22,877 bases of DNA, taken from IMG/VR virus record IMGVR_UViG_3300049479_000338, positions 1 through 22,877 of that record. One strand, 5' to 3'. Below, piece after piece: positions 20,389-22,877 of this stretch. This stretch comes from a virus. The notes beneath the pieces were generated by a model. The model was not told the origin of the DNA and made no database searches. It saw nothing but the letters and a program-made list of their open reading frames with translations. How positions within the stretch are numbered: the first letter of the stretch is position 1; each line of letters starts with the position of its first letter. Position numbers and translations under genes: made by a program.

Positions 20389-20400
20389 GTGTTTATTGAT
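20389..20400 (+). CDS. Major capsid protein, exon 1 (four codons)
   Basis: GTG TTT ATT GAT, preceded by GGAGG (20374-20378) at 10 bases, would encode M-F-I-D. Without splicing the frame stops two codons later (AGC TAG), so the ribosome site serves no other gene. The last base, U at 20400, forms the G-U pair expected at a group I 5' splice site, with G21005. Joined in phase to 21226 it yields MFIDNDFPKILGAEL. The ribosome site, start, splice-site wobble and reading phase all agree. The exon is nonetheless inferred. Confidence 0.65.
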
Positions 20401-20402
20401 AG

Positions 20403-20957
20403 CTAGTTCAGATCCTGGTAGGTATAGCCCTTCAAGATTTGGTAAATAGCTCCGTGGTTACAGTTAAACTTTTCAGCAATCTTTCGATAAGAAAGTCCCG
20501 CTTCTTTTAAAGATTTAATCTGAGCCACATCCTCCGAAGAAAATTTTCTCAAAGATTTCTTCGGTGCTCCTTTACTGGCAAAGCCATTGTTTTTATAACA
20601 ACCGCTCTTCCAGGCTCTTGTTAAGTTCTCTTGTTTGGTAACGATCTCTAGATTGTCAAGTCGATTATTCCTCTTGTCATTATCTTTGTGATCAACTTGT
20701 AAGGAAAAGTTACTAGTTCCATGTGAACGAAGATCTAATCCTAAGAAAGCAACCGCCATCAAGACATGAAGATGAAAACGTTTTCTCTTCCCATCTACAA
20801 GAACTGAAATGCGGTCGTAAACACTGGTTGAACGAATGGGGATCTCTTGAAAATATTCTTGATTATCGGGATCAAGTTGTTTTTCAAAAGCTTTTCCCTC
20901 TTCCGTTAAGTAAAGGTTACCAAATCCAGGAACAAGTTTTGGATCCATGTTGTTCAT
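20403..20957 (-). CDS. HNH homing endonuclease, antisense inside the intron
   Basis: A 184-aa protein starts MNNMDPKLVPGFGNLYLTEE. The start at 20957 has GGAAAG 6 bases upstream; an ATG at 20981 would add 8 residues and one at 20946 is also possible. The N-terminal part resembles NUMOD4-type modules; residues about 85-115 carry the HNH core (LQVDHKDNDKRNNRLDNLEI, then VTKQENLTRAW); the C-terminus has a helix-turn-helix (SYRKIAEKFNCNHGAIYQIL). Such enzymes nick or cut intron-less alleles so that the element is copied into them. Unusually, it lies on the strand opposite to the intron RNA and occupies the P1 loop, its stop codon touching the P1 stem. It cannot be translated from the capsid transcript. 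Confidence 0.9.
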   Translation of the reverse strand: MNNMDPKLVPGFGNLYLTEEGKAFEKQLDPDNQEYFQEIPIRSTSVYDRISVLVDGKRKRFHLHVLMAVAFLGLDLRSHGTSNFSLQVDHKDNDKRNNRLDNLEIVTKQENLTRAWKSGCYKNNGFASKGAPKKSLRKFSSEDVAQIKSLKEAGLSYRKIAEKFNCNHGAIYQILKGYTYQDLN

Positions 20958-20958
20958 A

Positions 20959-20973
20959 AACAGCTTTCCAAAG
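20959..20973 (+). repeat. Near copy of the exon 2 start inside the intron
   Basis: AACAGCTTTCCAAAG here matches AACGACTTTCCAAAG at 21226-21240, the first 15 bases of exon 2, at 13 of 15 positions. The bases before it (TTGTTCATA) weakly resemble the end of exon 1. It lies immediately beside the 5' end of the endonuclease gene and contains its ribosome site on the other strand. It looks like a resident homing-site mimic or an exon fragment carried with the endonuclease. Confidence 0.6.
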
Positions 20974-21225
20974 CATAGCATGCCTCAACTGAACGCTCAA
21001 CGTTGTCACCCCACCGAGCAATCGATGGGTGCAAACCGGATGAATTCAGGGAAGCCCTAACGTAAAGACGAGGGTAATCCTGAGCCAAGCCAATCAAGTC
21101 GTGATTGGAAGGTGCAGAGACTACTGGGTGTAACACGATCTTGTTACGTAATACCAGATTTAGCGTCCGGCATCCCACAGGGATGAAGAGATAGTCCACC
21201 CCTCTAAGAAACTAGAGACCAGGAG

Positions 21226-22377
21226 AACGACTTTCCAAAGATTCTGGGTGCGGAACTTTACCGTCCTCACCCTGCTTACATTGCCGAAATGGCAGTGGAG
21301 CCCGTGGTGGTCCATGACTTCACCCGTCAGCCCGGTCAAACCGTTCAGTTAGACCGTTATAAGTTCTGGGGTACCCCTGGTACGAAGGACAGCCGTGAGC
21401 GTATTGCCGACCAAACTATCGGTACCGCTAACAGCCGTAACATCACCAAGGAGAAAGTCCTGGTGGTGCTTAAGGAATACACTGGTCCTGCCGACCCGGG
21501 CGATCCGACCCAACCCAGCACCTTCAAAATTGCTCGGGAAACCCTGATTACCGCCCAGCGTCTTCTGCTGGACACCGGTAACCTCAACATGTTCCACCAG
21601 TCGATCGGCAGCCTGACTCTGCTTGACGACTATCGCCGTTGGCGTGACCGCGTTTTCATTGACGAACTTGCCAAAGCAGAAGCTAACGGTGTTGCTTCTA
21701 CTACCCAAGGTGGTTACTACTTCGCTGGTGGTAAGACCAAAGATTCTCAGGGTCGTGTGTCCTACACCTCCACTGAGTATGGTAACGAGGTGCAGCAGTT
21801 CCAGGTGCGTACCGACCTTCTGACCGTTGTTAAGGACCTGCGTAAGCGCAATACTCCTACCTTCGCTGATGGTCTGTATCGCTGCATCTGCGATCCTACC
21901 TTCATGATGCACCTGCGTCGTGATCCTGACTTCCGTGAGATCGCACGTTATAGCGGCAATCCTGGTCAAGGCATGTACATGGGTAACCCCATGATGCCTA
22001 ACAACGCCAGCTTCTACATGGGTCCCCAAGCTGGTCAGGGCTACTTCCTGGCTGGTGAACCCGTCATGCCGACTGGTGTGCAGTTTGAAGGCGTCAAGTT
22101 CTTCGAGTCGACCAACTTCCCGACCAAGAGCGTGTCCGCTTCCTTCGACAACGGCTCTAGCTATGCCTCCAAAGAAGTGGCCCAAGGTTACTTCTTCGGT
22201 CCCCAGTCTGTTGGTGTTGGTATCGGCGGTCCTAACGCTCAGGTGCTCATCAACAACAACGATGACTTCAGCCGTTTCATCATCCTGATCTGGCAACTGT
22301 ACGCTGGCTTCGAGATCCTGAACAAGGACTTCGTGACCACTGCTTACAGCTTCGTCCAAGACGACGGCACTGTTTGA
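21226..22377 (+). CDS. Major capsid protein, exon 2
   Basis: The head shell protein, about 387 aa when joined to exon 1. Open frame continues upstream of the ATG at 21289 and reads NDFPKILGAELYRPHPAYIA before MAVEPVVVHDFTRQPGQTVQ, so 21289 is not the true start. Position after portal and scaffold-like genes, size, the Thr/Gln-rich N-arm and a C-terminal beta-rich region with aromatics all suit a HK97-fold capsid protein. From memory it resembles N4 gp56-type capsid proteins, which could not be checked. Codons are C-ending and GC-richer than in neighbouring genes (CGT, CTG, AAC, TTC), typical of a highly expressed gene. The opposite strand is open for 336 codons only because of this codon bias. 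Confidence 0.85.
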   Translation, partial: NDFPKILGAELYRPHPAYIAEMAVEPVVVHDFTRQPGQTVQLDRYKFWGTPGTKDSRERIADQTIGTANSRNITKEKVLVVLKEYTGPADPGDPTQPSTFKIARETLITAQRLLLDTGNLNMFHQSIGSLTLLDDYRRWRDRVFIDELAKAEANGVASTTQGGYYFAGGKTKDSQGRVSYTSTEYGNEVQQFQVRTDLLTVVKDLRKRNTPTFADGLYRCICDPTFMMHLRRDPDFREIARYSGNPGQGMYMGNPMMPNNASFYMGPQAGQGYFLAGEPVMPTGVQFEGVKFFESTNFPTKSVSASFDNGSSYASKEVAQGYFFGPQSVGVGIGGPNAQVLINNNDDFSRFIILIWQLYAGFEILNKDFVTTAYSFVQDDGTV

Positions 22378-22413
22378 TAATTACGCATAAACAATCAACA
22401 TAGGAAAAGATAA

Positions 22414-22877
22414 ATGACCTATTTGTCCGCTAAGAAAATCTACCCAGGCAACTGGGCAGAACCCCTGAACGGTTGGTACAAGAACATTGATACCAACGAT
22501 GATGGCTCTAATAACGCCTCCAAGGGCGGCCCCACTTCGGTGCTGGCTATCCCTGGTTATCGTTACTTCCAGCAGCGTGGTTACGTCCCTGTGACTGCCA
22601 CCTCTGGCGCTGGCGCTGTTGCCGCTGCTGATGTGATCGTTCCCTCGCCTTACCGCCAGGACGACACTCGTCCCGACATCACCGGCATGGTGATCTCTGG
22701 TAGCAGCACCCTGCCTGCTTATGTGTATCGCGCCACCATCTCCGTTGCCTCTGGCTGGGGTGATGGCCGCGTTGCCTCCGGTGTGTATGCCGCAACTGGT
22801 AACGTCATCTCCTTTGGCCGCAGCAATGCCGGCAGCCCCACCGCTGCCTCCGGTATTGGCGAAGCTGTTATCCAGGC
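22414..22877 (+). CDS. Probable head decoration or structural protein, partial
   Basis: AGGAAAAG stands 5 bases before an ATG that opens MTYLSAKKIYPGNWAEPLNG. The frame is still open at the window edge after 154 codons. The visible part is rich in Ala, Gly, Ser, Thr and Val, apparently all beta (for instance TSGAGAVAAADVIVPSPYRQ), with no membrane helix. It shares the biased, C-ending codon use of the capsid gene 36 bases upstream, so it is probably also made in large amounts; a decoration, cement or second shell protein is a reasonable guess. C-terminus not seen. Confidence 0.75.
   Translation, partial: MTYLSAKKIYPGNWAEPLNGWYKNIDTNDDGSNNASKGGPTSVLAIPGYRYFQQRGYVPVTATSGAGAVAAADVIVPSPYRQDDTRPDITGMVISGSSTLPAYVYRATISVASGWGDGRVASGVYAATGNVISFGRSNAGSPTAASGIGEAVIQ

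Larger units (their letters stand above)
20401..21225 (+). ncRNA. Group I intron (IA-type) in the capsid gene
   Basis: A self-splicing intron core is readable. P1 is 20397-20403 with 21002-21008 (7 bp, U-G at the splice site). P2 is 21010-21029 with a GCAA loop. P3 is 21036-21042 with 21164-21170. P4 is 21046-21050 with 21079-21083. P5 is 21054-21058 with 21071-21075. P6 is 21084-21086 with 21111-21113, extended by 21090-21096 with 21102-21108. P7 is 21119-21123 with 21192-21196. P7.1/7.2 is 21124-21127 with 21154-21157 and 21130-21135 with 21142-21147. P8 is 21171-21176 with 21180-21185. P9 is 21202-21206 with 21213-21217. The conserved boxes AATCCTGAGCCAA (Q), GTGCAGAGACTA (R) and AAGAGATAGTCC (S) are present. 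P7.1/7.2 places it in class IA. P10 (21226-21229 with 21001-21004) fixes the 3' site after G21225. Confidence 0.85.

Noticed and set aside
20980-20997. Alternative capsid exon 1 ATG CCT CAA CTG AAC GCT joined to GAA at 21253 (MPQLNA-ELYRP)
   Set aside because: In phase and attractive, but no ribosome site, no P1 pairing is possible with the short sequence left before P2, and P10 is poor. Kept as the second choice.
21349-22359. Minus-strand frame of 336 codons opposite the capsid gene
   Set aside because: It mirrors the strongly biased codon use of the capsid gene (few stops on the complement), has no ribosome site, and its product is Val/Thr/His-rich without a domain.
21289-22377. Capsid gene starting at the ATG at 21289
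   Set aside because: The open frame upstream encodes a coherent N-terminus (ILGAELYRPHPAYIAE) and no ribosome site precedes 21289; the intron reading explains the missing start.
1-22877. CRISPR arrays, insertion sequences, integrase or attachment sites
   Set aside because: No regularly spaced repeats, transposase or integrase motifs, or tRNA-end duplications were seen.

Overview
The window looks like part of the genome of a tailed double-stranded DNA phage. It carries a large terminase, a portal, a scaffold-like protein and a major capsid protein in the usual order, most genes abut or overlap, and there are no host-type metabolic genes. The flavour of the terminase and capsid proteins suggests a cyanobacterial host, but that is an impression from memory and is held weakly.

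Layout. Bases 1-3911 carry about twelve short minus-strand genes (53-102 aa, mostly unrecognised, three with a membrane helix). Their spacers are unusual. Between most genes there is a compact RNA-like structure that begins at or right after the stop codon, followed by an unstructured C/A-rich leader. Three consecutive spacers (1984-2047, 2224-2289, 2615-2661) share a three-way-junction fold with a T-loop-like hairpin that resembles a reduced tRNA. Two others contain a 57-bp repeat, and two contain hairpins with a UACG loop. Two tandem palindromes at 3003-3036 look like operators. The transcription direction flips at about 3.95 kb.

Bases 4034-14449 (+) encode a run of probable virion or assembly proteins: one of 1154 aa, several with Gly/Ala-rich hydrophobic stretches, and small charged proteins. 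A recurring TAAAATA box sits 19-35 bases before several starts and may be the phage late promoter. Then come the packaging and head genes: a putative small terminase (start or frameshift unresolved), TerL (14480-16006), a small membrane/coiled-coil protein, an AbrB-like protein, a hypothetical protein, the portal (16926-19214), a scaffold-like protein (18673-19674) that overlaps the portal gene out of frame by 542 bases, an alanine/glycine-rich protein, the major capsid protein, and the start of a further head protein that runs off the window.

The most striking locus is the major capsid gene. It appears to be split by a group I intron (about 20401-21225) with a canonical IA-type core. Exon 1 is only four codons (GTG TTT ATT GAT, preceded by GGAGG). 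The P1 stem pairs the exon end with bases 600 nt downstream, so an HNH homing endonuclease gene, on the opposite strand, sits in the P1 loop. Beside the endonuclease start is a near copy of the exon 2 start, as expected if the endonuclease invaded the intron through a site resembling its own target. Exon boundaries are inferred by folding, not by alignment or cDNA.
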